From the NCBI GenBank assembly GCA_964036295.1, contig OZ038464.1, positions 22,828,008-22,892,007 of the forward strand: a stretch of DNA of 64,000 bases, written 5' to 3'. The notes under the pieces were generated by a model, which saw only the letters and a list, made by a program, of their open reading frames with translations, was not told the DNA's origin and did not search any database. The first letter of the stretch is position 1; each line of letters begins with the position of its first letter. The stretch is from Plumapathes pennacea (lineage: Eukaryota; Cnidaria; Anthozoa; Antipatharia; Myriopathidae). This document shows positions 16,111-50,325 of this stretch, in pieces. The translations under genes were made by a program, and so were the position numbers.

Positions 16111-18746
16111 TCAAATGGGCGTTATTCCAACCAATCTTCTAAGTTGCTCAAAGACAAAGAAAGTCACAACAGTATGAGTTCCAGTTCTGGTCCAGTTGGG
16201 GAGAAATCCTTTATACAAACTAAGAACTCCCTCGGATTTTACTGCTTTCAAGATGCAATCAAGAGTCCCTTTGTAAAGACAAGGTTTTCCAGTGGCGTCC
16301 TTCGGTTGATTCATGACCCGCGTGCGCACCAAGTCAACAGGTGAAACGGCCGCTATAGTTATAAATCCCGCCACGACGGACGAGAACACGTGCAGAAGCA
16401 CGCCCTCTTCCAACAGCTGTGCGTTCAGAATCGAGTGTTTCACGTGGTCGTAAGAGGAGATCTGGGCTGCTGTGATGATCGCTGCTCGTTGGACAGTTGG
16501 CTTGACACCGGTCCATAATCCAAGAATGCCTTCCTTTTGAGCGACTTCCTGGAAAGCGTGAAATATGCTCCTGTACCTCCAGTTTTGCTGCGACGGCAGC
16601 GCCATCATGCGTACTTTAATCAGGTCTGTGGGGCAGGCGATTGAGCTTCCAATAGCTCCTGATATTGCTCCTGAGCTGATTTTTATCCATAAGGGCGTGT
16701 TGGAAGGGTCGGTGGCTCCAAACTGGCACTTGACGGGTTCGTACAAACCAAGTCGTAATGTGCTGTAAACAGCTTCTCGGAGCAATGCTGGAGCAATCCT
16801 AGAAGTCAAGAAACATAGATGGTTCATCAGTTTAGGAGTGGTAAGCTTTCATACTTTTGCCCGTTCTTATCCAGTTTTCATACTGGTCGGTCTGTCTGCA
16901 CTTCCCTGTTTGATTTTTAGGCTACAATCATGAGCCGCGAATGTCTCTTAGTAAGTCTCTCATATCTGTTTGTCCGCATCTCTTCTCTTTTCTCCGCCGC
17001 TATCGCTATTTAATAATCTTTTTATGCACCTCTAGTAAACATTTTCCCCCTTTTCATACCTTTGAACAGAAAGACTTCCCGACTAAAAACCGCACGCGAC
17101 AAATCGACAACGCGATATTTGCGATAACACAAATCGAGGCACGAGTCTCTGTAAAATATCATTTTTCCACACCCCTTCTTAGCGCTACGGGCGGAGCCTC
17201 CCCGTATAGTGTGGTCCATCACATGGAGTGCACCCCTCTCCCCAGGGAGAGGTACGTACTAATTGTTCTTGTCAAATGAGTTACTTCGTATTCAGTTTAG
17301 CCATCTTTGAAGCTTACCCTCGGTAGTAACCTGGTACTCCTTCTTCTTTAAAGATTCGTGCGATAGCAGTCCTGAAGCCTGGGTAATACCTGCCTTGGAG
17401 TGAGTTCTTGGAGACGTTGTTCGAGTTCAATTCGTTGTCCAGCTGCATACGAGTCTTGATCACATCAATAGGGTTAGTCACTAAAAGAAGGATTACATGA
17501 AGTAGCTGGTAAGAGCACTATGGCTACATGTGGGAGAATACGTTCTTGTTGTTGTTGTTGCGTTGCGGTTTTGGCAAAGAAACGAACTTGGCCTATACAG
17601 TGTCACGTGTCGTTCAGTGTCCTTGGTGAACGTGGGACACCGCGGAAATACGTCTCTGACGTCACTTCCGTTGGTCAGTTTGTCGAACGAACGAACGAAC
17701 TATAGTTAAAGCTCTCCTTGCGACCGATTTTGTAAGCGCAGCTCTAGTTACGACCACCACTGTGAAACCCCGTTTGAATTGTCACTCAAACTCTGTAACT
17801 AAAAGTCGGCGTTCTAGTTCGGTGACCGCAGCTGAGTTGAAGACAAATGGAATGAACACCCAATGATTAAAATATGTTTGCCAATAGCCGGGCCAATAGC
17901 GCGCCATATTCTATTTAAGGCTGAGTTATGAATGAATTAATATGCATGTTTCATTTGAGGATCTTGAACTTATTGTGTTCTGTCAGTGTCAAATTTTAAA
18001 ATAAGCATCGATAAACAAACACAATAATTTGTTTAAATGTTTTATAGTCCTCTGTCGTGTCAAGAACAAGTGATGTACAGCATAAAATTGGTACATATTA
18101 AGATATGTACAAATTCAAAATGAAAAAATTATCAAAAAGTCCAAAGTGCAGTCCAAAGTCCAATCCTGCTTTCAATAGGCCAATTATCTTTTCATGGCTT
18201 TCACAACATCGCCAGCCATCGACAGTAAGAATTAGAAACCAAGAAGCAAACTTCGACGATTTACGTAAAAATGCTCTCAAGATGTGCCGCTTTAACTATT
18301 ACGTATATCTGAACGTAAACCTTCGAAAGGTACAATGCTGATCATGCAAGTTCGTGTATAATTTAGTGAGTCCGCTGAGAAAACACGTGGATGGCGAGAT
18401 AGTCCCAGTTACGCAACTAAACCGACTCTTTAGGTATTTAGGCTATGCGCCTGCCGTTATTCTGGGTAATAGCTAACTTGAACTGAGATGTGTGTGATCG
18501 TCATGACTGATAGAAATGAATTATAAACCATCGTGCTATCAATTATAAAGTTTCGCAATCGCTGTCTCTGTTCAAAGCAGGTTCAAAGCAGGCCTCTGGT
18601 TGAGCATGCCAGATGTCACATGAATTAGAACTCACTGACACTCACTGACCTGTAACTGCCATCATGCATGAAGCACCAGCGGTTCCGAATCGAGCCATCT
18701 CTTTAGAGAATAGGCGCTGTTCATGGCTGAACGTAGAAACTGTCAT
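16111..18746 (-). CDS. Mitochondrial carrier (SLC25 family, UCP/dicarboxylate-carrier-like)
   Basis: Three minus-strand exons, 18746-18650, 17480-17318 and 16798-16111, join to 315 aa, a typical SLC25 length. The protein has the tripartite repeat of about 100 residues, each with the Px[DE]xx[KR]x[KR] signature: PIDVIKTR (about 36), PTDLIKVR (about 143) and PVDLVRTR (about 240). Each is followed by the second half-motif: EEGVPGYYRG, KEGILGLWTG and SEGVLSLYKG. Six membrane helices in the inner mitochondrial membrane are expected. The sequence sits with the uncoupling-protein, dicarboxylate and oxoglutarate branch; the substrate cannot be fixed from sequence alone. The start chosen (MTVSTFSHEQRLF) is the furthest upstream in-frame ATG I found; an internal Met at codon 17 is the alternative. 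The middle repeat has Thr where Lys/Arg is usual (WTG). Confidence 0.92.
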
Positions 18747-20636
18747 ATCTTTTGTCTTTGCGGCTCAAACAGTCGCCCGGTCTTTAATATCAGAAGTCGC
18801 TCAGTTGACGAAGCAGTGAGCTGGTTTTCAAAGGAAAAACTTCCACACGAGATCCGTTCGACGAGAACTTTCTCTTCCATGTGAAAGGCGGTCGTCGGCG
18901 GAAACAAAACTTTCAGTATGCAAATACATCACGAACTGCCGTCACTTCTTTGTGTCAGCGGAGCCGCCACGCAATTTTACTCCCGGGAAACCGTCAAAAT
19001 CAGGTATCTCAAACTCGAATTCCGCCGTTTTATAAACATTACAGGTAGCAAAAAATTGTACATAGAAGCAAGCTTTCGTTTGATAAAAGTTTACTATTTT
19101 CACGCGCCAAATCATATCTCGTTGCGTCACGCAACTAAATTTGGTCGAGCGCGAAATATGGCGGGAACCTTGTTTTGCGATTTCAGCGCTAATGGACCCT
19201 ATTAGCTTCACCAGTGGTAATATCCATCGAATGAATTCCCGGTGAGTCTCTTTTATCATCAAACGTCGAGTTGCGGTTTCATATACCAACCACACATTTG
19301 CATACAGCTACAAAGCATAAATATAAATTCACGTGTAATCACGTATTGCACTCGGCAGGATTTTGACAACTAGTACTGGTCGCAGCGGCTTCAAATCAAC
19401 ACAAGGGACACAGGAGACCACAAATAACAGGTACAGAACGTTTATTTCTAGTTTCATTACGGAATGCTATGATTCCTCGAGGTCGTTAAAATCTCCATAC
19501 ATTCTCTTATGATAATAAGTTGAGCAACAACTTTACCCCCGGAGCTGGCCTGCGGCCATTACACCACAGGCGGCCCAAGTGCTGGATTGCACGCATCGTT
19601 TTCTGTTGACTTTCAACATTTTTACTGTTACCTCGAGATCTCAAAAACTAAGACCCTTCCATTCCAGCTGTTTTTTTTTTCTTTTTTTTTTCTGTTCTTT
19701 TTGTTTTTCATTTTTTAAATTTTTTATTGATTTATTTTATTGAGTTTTTGTTTTTGTCCAAAGTGCGTTACAGTGCATTGTGTTTTGACTGTAGAACTGG
19801 GTCACGCTTTGTAGCGCACGCGCTGTAAGACAATTGGATCTATTTTTCTGTATAGTGCTAGTCTATATATTGACTATACGGGGATGTGCCGCTCAAAAGG
19901 GTACACTTTTTGCCTCTCTGACTCTGGAACGGGTATACAAATCACCATTTCTCTCTTGAACAGGGCACCAGACCACGGGCCTCCTTTCCCGACAATCCCA
20001 CCCCCAGTCTCTCACGGTCATTTATATTTTTCGCCACCGGGAAGGGAAAGGAGGGCCTGATCGCAGGTTAGAACAGAGTGTATTTTTCGTTCAGTCTGGC
20101 TCTGGAGCAAAGTCGATATTTCTATTTCTTTTCTTATCCTTTGCTGCTTGATGAGGTCATGACGGTCTATCTCTTTTATCCATATGGCTCCAGAGCGGGG
20201 GAGGCGGAAAAGATGCTGCTTTCTTCCAGACGCCGCATAATATAGTTTTTCCGGATTAACCTTTTTGTGACCCCTCAGAACAAGAGATTACTGTCTTTAG
20301 TCTTAGTTATATAAATATCAAACGTTGTATGCGTGTTCAGATGGAACTCCTGCCCGTACATGCAAGCATGGCACACAGCGAGGGACTCAGCATCTCAATA
20401 GCATTTCTTGTAGGGGGTAAATTTCCCGACAGAATCGACCAAAAACTGTTTCACTTTCGCGTGACCTCGCTTACACAGGATTCTTTGTGAAAGGATATAA
20501 TTAGCGCACTGTATCAATAGTCGCCCTCGGAAGTATTGAGATTGCGGGACAGTAAACAGTGATTGTGGCAGCTGTTCTCAAGTTGCTGCTCTCAAAGCGC
20601 TGTTCTACTTCTTTGCTACGCAAGGAGGACAGAAAT
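18747..20636. other. Intergenic region between divergent SLC25 carrier and collagen genes
   Basis: About 1.9 kb with no coding exon I can support. A T-rich stretch lies at about 19670-19740. The region should contain the carrier promoter at its left end and possibly the collagen promoter at its right end; no specific motif could be assigned. Confidence 0.55.
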
Positions 20637-20704
20637 ATGCAGCCCATAACGACCGTTGTATTTATTCTGTGTACTGGCACGTTATGGTCCACAGGATGTG
20701 GTGG
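20637..20704 (+). CDS. Possible signal-peptide exon of the collagen gene
   Basis: The ATG at 20637 opens MQPITTVVFILCTGTLWSTG, a textbook secretory signal (short polar start, hydrophobic core, small residues near the end). It is followed by candidate donors at 20701 (gtgggt) or 20705 (gtatca). It lies on the same strand, 1.2 kb before the first Gly-X-Y exon. The available donors are phase 1 or 2, whereas the exon at 21925 needs phase 0, so at least one further exon would be required between them, and I could not identify it. Treat this as a candidate only; the true 5' end may lie elsewhere. Confidence 0.3.
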
Positions 20705-21924
20705 GTATCAAGTTTGAAACGTTGTTTATCTGTCCGTAAAAATGCCCCTCTTTTGGTCTTATGACGGACTATCTACTGCGAATGAATATCTGAGAAGTGA
20801 CAGCGACAGAAAGGGAGCCGGGGAGAGAGACAGAGAGATGAATACATGGCTTGCGGCAAACCCACAGACTCGCAGACTGAGACAGATATGAGAGTTGAAG
20901 GACAGTCGTAACTATAATGATAACCACGTCTTTGTAATCACAGTGGACCACATTTATATAAGGAGGTGCCCCATAGACAAGTTTCTTGTGTAAACGGCTC
21001 ACTTTGATTTATAAAAAAACTACCGTGAACCTATACAATTTCGTAAGGGTTTCTGAGGATGGCATATAACCAAGGGGCTTTTTTTCCGGGAAAGAAAAAA
21101 CGTCTGAAATTCGTTCTATTTAAAACATATGTTTTTGTTTAATCGTTGTTCTAATGCATGCAGCAATAACAGTAAAAGCCTTGAAACACGAATGTGCTCA
21201 GAAAAAAAACTGAGGATTGTCGATGTGCTGCTACATACTGGGTCATCGTCACTCTTAAGATGAAATTCTACATCAGCAGCACGGTGGGAAGGGGGGGGGG
21301 GGGGTGGGGGAGGATAGCGGTTTCATTTGTTTAATTTGCAAACAGCATGTTCTTCCTTCACCTTAAGCAACAATGAAACATGACACAATGGAACTCGAAG
21401 AGTTCCTTTGTGTCATGTTTCATTGTGAGTGCTTGAGACTAAAATTTATTCTTTTTACACATTGCCAGATGTAATTTTGACTCACAGAACTTCGCTATGA
21501 TGCACAGCTTCAATTTCACCCGATTATAGAAACCCAGTAACTCACAGTAACGACTTAACCGGCAGGAGGTTTGCAACCCAACGAAGTGCCACACCGAAGA
21601 GCAAAACGACAGGACGTAATAGATGGAAATCTTCCACAGGTATAAATACATTATAGAACATAAGTTTTCTTGATTTTTTTTTTTCTTACTTACTTCCTGC
21701 TCCAAACTATCATGATCAAATGAATTGTAACAAATAGAATATTAACTGGGCAAATATACTATTAGACTTGAATCATCAAGATTGGATGGGGGCATGAAGA
21801 GTAAACAAAACATGACTTCTGATTTGACGTATCGGGAGAGAACGATGACAAACAATTAACAAAAAACATAATTTGGCCATGTACTTTTACTTGCCCGTTA
21901 CACGTGTTTTCTTGCTGACCACAG
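20705..21924. other. Unassigned stretch before the first clear collagen exon
   Basis: I searched this stretch for an exon linking the candidate signal-peptide exon to the exon at 21925 and found none with compatible phase and splice sites. It contains a strong hairpin at 21361-21435 and a G tract at about 21292-21303. Confidence 0.5.
21361..21435. repeat. Long near-perfect hairpin
   Basis: Two 26-nt arms, 21371-21396 and 21400-21425, pair with one mismatch around a 3-nt centre (gaa). The flanks extend the stem, with 'cttaagca' on the left facing 'tgcttgag' on the right across small bulges. The whole folds to about 75 nt. It could be a small-RNA precursor or a foldback insertion; no mature product can be inferred from sequence alone. 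Confidence 0.7.
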
Positions 21925-45772
<23,848 letters not shown>

Positions 45773-46146
45773 CTCGCGGAGATGAACATTACAGTTGCAT
45801 TCTCGACTCTTTTGTCTTAAGTACTTTGGTTTAAAAGCTGCCGTTAGCTGATACAATGCACTGTACAAAGTAAAGTATTATTGTCAAGGAGTCATAGTAT
45901 ATTTCCCGTTTTGTAATTGCTGTTTTTTCACTGTAACTGGTCACTGCTGCTGCTGATTCTAGTCCCAGATCTCATTCTAGTTTTACTTTTATTTCTATTG
46001 TTATTGCTACTACAACTGCTACTAGCCGACTGGCTACACCATACTGCCAATGGTACTTCATCTGTTACTACAGCTATACTCGGCTACTACTTCTATTGCT
46101 GCTACTACTGCGACTGCTATTGTTATTGCTATTACTATTACCATTG

Positions 46147-46182
<36 letters not shown>

Positions 46183-46192
46183 GAGTGATTTC

Positions 46193-46198
46193 AATAAA
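46193..46198 (+). terminator. Candidate polyadenylation signal of the collagen gene
   Basis: First canonical AATAAA after the collagen stop codon (about 420 nt downstream). It lies inside the left terminal repeat of the element at 46181-46744. Confidence 0.5.
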
Positions 46199-46726
46199 CC
46201 CGTGAAACAGTTTTTATTAGTGAGGGTGTACTAGTATCTAGTAGAGAGTATTTGTCTATATCTTTGATTCGAAACAAAATGTCGCGATATTGGGAAATTG
46301 AATATCCGAAGTGGCCGCGATCCGACAGCTAGCAAGTGTTAATGTCCGCGTCGATACAAATGTATTGAAGGCAAATCTACGAAACGTCACTAAAAACATG
46401 CGAGTCGACGTCAACTCAAGGCAATTTCTTGTCCTTTCACCGACCAAATGCCAGTAGTGCATGCAGGCTCATTAGTTTTTACAAATTACGCGGAAAATGA
46501 CAATTCTAGGTTCCTCTCGCAAAGCTCAACAGGCCAATCAAGTGCCCACATTGTTTCCTAACATTAGATGGGCAAGAGTCTAGTTTACTGTGAGTTTTGT
46601 GTAGGGGTTTTTGAGAAGAATTTTCGGTGGCAAATAAACATAGCCCATTGCCGTATAGTCTGACATCTACCTGGAGTGTGTACGTGTCTCTAATAGTCTC
46701 TAATAGTGTAGTATCTGTTTCACGGG

Positions 46727-46732
46727 TTTATT
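46727..46732 (-). terminator. Candidate polyadenylation signal of GPCR2
   Basis: AATAAA on the minus strand, 285 nt beyond the GPCR2 stop codon. It lies inside the right terminal repeat of the same element. Confidence 0.5.
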
Positions 46733-46801
46733 GAAATCACTCTACTTCTATTGCTGCTACTACTGCGACTGCTATTGTTATTGCTATTACTATTACCATT
46801 G

Positions 46802-46866
<65 letters not shown>

Positions 46867-47016
46867 GCTACTACTGCTACTTCTGCAGTTGTATTTTGCT
46901 GCTCGTGTTGACCACAAAGCATGGCAAGGGTCCAATCGTGGTTCCATAGATACTTGGGAAATTGCACCGTACTAAGTTATCACGTGGCTGGTAACTAGGC
47001 AACGCTGCCTGCCGAT

Positions 47017-47916
47017 TCAAGTACAGAACGATAAAATGTGGATTACAGCTTGGCGAAAGGTTTTGTTACTCCACATGTAGATTAATGGATTTAGAGAAGA
47101 GTTCAGCAGCATAACTGTCATTGCCCACATGTAAGCTACTTCACTGCTTTTACCCAGAGTCACATTGACAACTATTGCGGGCGAAATAGTCACCACTAGA
47201 GCCCCGATTATGAGGAACAAGGTTATAGTTGCTTTCCTCTCGCGGGTGCAAATTGTCATCAGTTGCTGGGCATCCTCCCCTTCTGGCGCAACAGTGGCGT
47301 GAGCCCGACGTAGAGCCAACATTGTCCCAATGTTGGTCACCAATGGAACACCAACGAAAAACAATAAAACCGCGGTAAACATTTCCTCCATATTGTTAGG
47401 TGGAGTGTACATGATAACCAGAAATTGAATGCCTATCCAGAGAACATAAACGACAGTAAGCGTTTTTACACAACGCCGGATGGTGACTTTGTCTCTGTAA
47501 AGGATAGGCTTCCAGGAGGCCAAGCAGCGGTCACAGCTAATCATCACAATGTTTAAATTGGTGCCCCCAGAGCACAATGCTTCAAGAAAATATTCAACCT
47601 TCAAATATATGCAATTTTGCAAAGTCTTTTTCAACGCCAGATGCCTCACTATGAAAAACGGTTGAGCGATTAGACCAGTGAAGGCGTCAGTGACTGCCAA
47701 ACTGCAGAGGAAGACATTGAACGGTGTGTGGAGGACCTTGGTTTTACAAATTGTTACGACCGTCAAAACGTTACTCATGACCGCAAAAACAGCAAACGGC
47801 GCGTTGATGAGCGGGATGACGATATCAGTCACGTGATCACTTCGCACCCGAGGGTAGAATGCCATACAAGCGCTCCACTCCGGGGGAGGGGCAAGACTTG
47901 AATTGTTGCCTGTCAT
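47017..47916 (-). CDS. Class A (rhodopsin-like) G-protein-coupled receptor, single exon, short
   Basis: Intronless 299-aa frame with seven hydrophobic segments, starting MTGNNSSLAPPPEW (an NNSS glycosylation sequon, no signal peptide). Landmarks are SLAVTD in TM2 with the conserved Asp77, DRC (129-131) where DRY is usual at the end of TM3, and SSLNPLIYMW in TM7 followed by a short helix 8 (NKTFRQAV) and almost no tail. TM6 reads TISPAI, so the CWxP toggle motif is not conserved. The TM3 disulfide cysteine is probably Cys102, but its ECL2 partner is not evident. It is convergent with the collagen gene. The ligand is unknown; cnidarian genomes carry many such lineage-specific receptors. Confidence 0.85.
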   Translation of the reverse strand: MTGNNSSLAPPPEWSACMAFYPRVRSDHVTDIVIPLINAPFAVFAVMSNVLTVVTICKTKVLHTPFNVFLCSLAVTDAFTGLIAQPFFIVRHLALKKTLQNCIYLKVEYFLEALCSGGTNLNIVMISCDRCLASWKPILYRDKVTIRRCVKTLTVVYVLWIGIQFLVIMYTPPNNMEEMFTAVLLFFVGVPLVTNIGTMLALRRAHATVAPEGEDAQQLMTICTRERKATITLFLIIGALVVTISPAIVVNVTLGKSSEVAYMWAMTVMLLNSSLNPLIYMWSNKTFRQAVIHILSFCT

Positions 47917-50325
47917 AGTTACTGATAGTATATCTGGAAATAGATTAAGAATGTGAGTTAATCATGCCCTAGAAGTTACGAATGACACTTTAGGCCAAAT
48001 ATAACTAATTTTATTCCAAACTGGTCGGTTGGAAAGGATTATTTGCCACCCGCTTTAGCAAGGAGTGCCACAAGAATGACTGTCAAAAGTTTTATACTTG
48101 AAAAGGAGGCTACATCGCGTTATTTCGTCAAAAAGAATAAACTGCAGTCGTCGAATTAAGTCGAATATAAAAAGAGAATAGGACAACGTCGACAATTTGT
48201 TTCTAATTGAAGATTCTGCATGGTAAAATTCGAAGCCTGGCGGAAAAAGTATTTATATTCGGCAGAGCTGTTATGGCTTAGCCGACACTATTGTTGTTGA
48301 GCTACTCAAGGGAGTACGGATGTTTTGTTAGTCATCTCAGCTCTCGAACTTCCAAATTTAATTTTCTAGTTTTTCTTTTTTTCTTTTTTACAAGCCCCTA
48401 TAGAGGTTGTACGCCTGCATCATGGTTAGGGAATACGTTCCTTTTTTTTTTTCCCACATGGTTTTTTGGGTTTTCGTATTAGGCAGCGTACAGAAGGCCT
48501 GTAGCTTGAGTGTCTTTGGACATGTGTCAGTTCCATTCATATTCTTCGGCAATACTTGTATTGTCATTATAGGCTTTTTGCATTCCTAAAGGTGATGTTA
48601 CACGAGACGATTTTTAACGACGATTTTTAGCGCAACACCTACAATTATGTAGCTAGCGCTTTGGCTTTTACTCTAAAAACATGGCGAACCTTCACAATTT
48701 TGTGCAAAGATTGCTATTCGTTGATAGTTCGACGATTACTAGGCAAGAAGTATAGAAAAAAAATGTTGCGCAAAAAATCGTCGTTAAAAATCGTCTCGTG
48801 TAACTGTGCGGACGGCGACTAACACACGAGCTGCACACCCAATTTCTTGTGGTCTGGTATTGTCTCGCGAATATAATTAGGAAGGCGAGAAAATTTCTGA
48901 TGACGATCGAAGAAACATGGCAAAATTTTAGTCAAGATAACCAATTGGGAGAATTTGCTATGAAAAAAAGTTTAGTCAATGATTCCGAAGAGCACTGTGT
49001 ATAAGAAAACAGCTGCTAAAAAAATAACTTTTAGTTCATTTTTGTGTACTTACTCACAAAACAAACTCCGCGTTCGTCCTTTTGCTTCAGCAGGAGTGAA
49101 ATTACTGATTTACTGCGGCAGTCTTTTGCCCAACCGAACACAACATCTTTCTGGCGAACAGCACGGACAGAGACGGGGACGATCGAGCGGACGACGTTAA
49201 AGCGCCGACGGCTATGTATAATTGCAAGCCCGACGGCCAAAAGTACTTCCTCCCATTAGTGGCTCGTTATACTACGTCATTTCGATGAATGACTAGGGAA
49301 GTGGTGTCACAAAGCCGTACAGCAATTGGAGTGCCATAAAACAAAGCCAGCCTCCTGGTAGATTCTCATGAACTCGGGCTTCCGGAGACCGCGAGTTAGT
49401 AGGTTTGACAAGGAAGACCCCCGCTTCAAAATGTGCACACAAAAAATATGATTCAAATTTAAGCTCGCACAATGAATTGACAGATTTACATTTTATCTTT
49501 AACTAAGTTAGAAAAATGCACAAGAGAAAATATATTTCGAATGTTCGGCGAAGCAAGCCTCAAAGGCCTGATTTATGCATGCAGCTTTTTTGTATAGAAA
49601 GAATGACGATTGTAACAAGTAAACTTATTCTTTTGTGATATCGTCTTCCATTTGCGACACTTTTGCTGTTTGAAAGTACTTTTCCAGTGCTGATGGATTA
49701 CAACTACTTTTGAAATTGAATCATTCGAACTGCGGCTGCCGGAGCCTATTCGGCTGAAAAATGAGTTCATCTTACTGAATTTGCCAAAACACCTGCTCAC
49801 AAAGCCGTCAACTTTCATTTAATTCTTCGCATCACATTTGCTGACATAAAAATACACTTTAAGTGAAATTGATCAAGCCGCTCCCACTGCCTATCGCTCT
49901 TTAATTAACATGTCGGACTCAAGTGTAAATTTACTTTCATGAGTTTCAAAATAAATGCATTGATAATTGAAGATGATTTTAACCATCTAAATCAGTTCAA
50001 CATGTGCGCGACAAAAATTTAAACGGCCCCCACTTTGAAGCCGCGGGCCGGCTGTGGCGCAGCGGTGGAAAATTATCCGACTGCATGGAGAACGAACTTC
50101 AACTTTAAAGTATGATCGGATATTTGACCTTTGAAAACATACCAGTCTTTTCTTTAAGACCATTTACCGATGTCAAAGTATTCGCTTCTCGAAACGGATC
50201 TATCGGTGTGAAATTTCTAAAGCAAAATTTATCGTTTATCGAAAGAAATCCATGCGAGAAGACTGGAACGAGTGCGGTGTCTAATGCCCAGTCCCTCTCC
50301 GGCGTGACGCTTTTCCTTTTCCAAG
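47917..50325. other. Intergenic region between divergent GPCR2 and PHF14
   Basis: About 2.4 kb with no supported coding exon. It contains a 208-bp MITE at 48597-48804 and presumably the GPCR2 promoter (left) and PHF14 promoter (right). A tRNA A-box-like string at about 50050 is not accompanied by a convincing B box. Confidence 0.6.
48597..48804. mobile_element. 208-bp MITE with 41-bp terminal inverted repeats
   Basis: Left end GTTACACGAGACGATTTTTA continuing 'acgacgatttttagcgcaaca'. The right end is its reverse complement with one or two mismatches. The interior of about 126 bp is non-coding. The element lies in the GPCR2-PHF14 spacer. A target duplication is not obvious. Confidence 0.85.

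Larger units (their letters stand above)
46181..46744. mobile_element. 564-bp terminal-inverted-repeat element
   Basis: Begins TAGAGTGATTTCAATAAACC (continuing cgtgaaacag) and ends with the reverse complement of the same 30 or so bases. The interior shows no coding capacity. TA lies at both outer edges. The inverted ends each contain AATAAA pointing outward-in, placing signals at 46193-46198 (+) and 46727-46732 (-). Confidence 0.75.
46087..46866. repeat. Direct repeats flanking an inverted-repeat element, with (CTA)n
   Basis: A block of about 94 bp starting 'ctacttctattgctgctac' occurs at 46087-46180 and again at 46742-46835, ending in each case in (CTA)n (extended to 46866 on the right). 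The two copies look identical over the first 65-70 bases and flank the element at 46181-46744. Confidence 0.8.
45773..47016. other. Spacer between convergent collagen and GPCR2 genes
   Basis: No coding exon. It holds a CTA-rich region, a terminal-inverted-repeat element at 46181-46744, and one candidate poly(A) signal for each neighbouring gene, both inside that element's ends. Confidence 0.65.

Noticed and set aside
50046..50105. tRNA-like A-box string 'tggcgcagcgg' near 50050
   Set aside because: No cloverleaf could be drawn and the B-box region (gaacgaacttcaac) does not match the consensus; at most a decayed tRNA-derived SINE.
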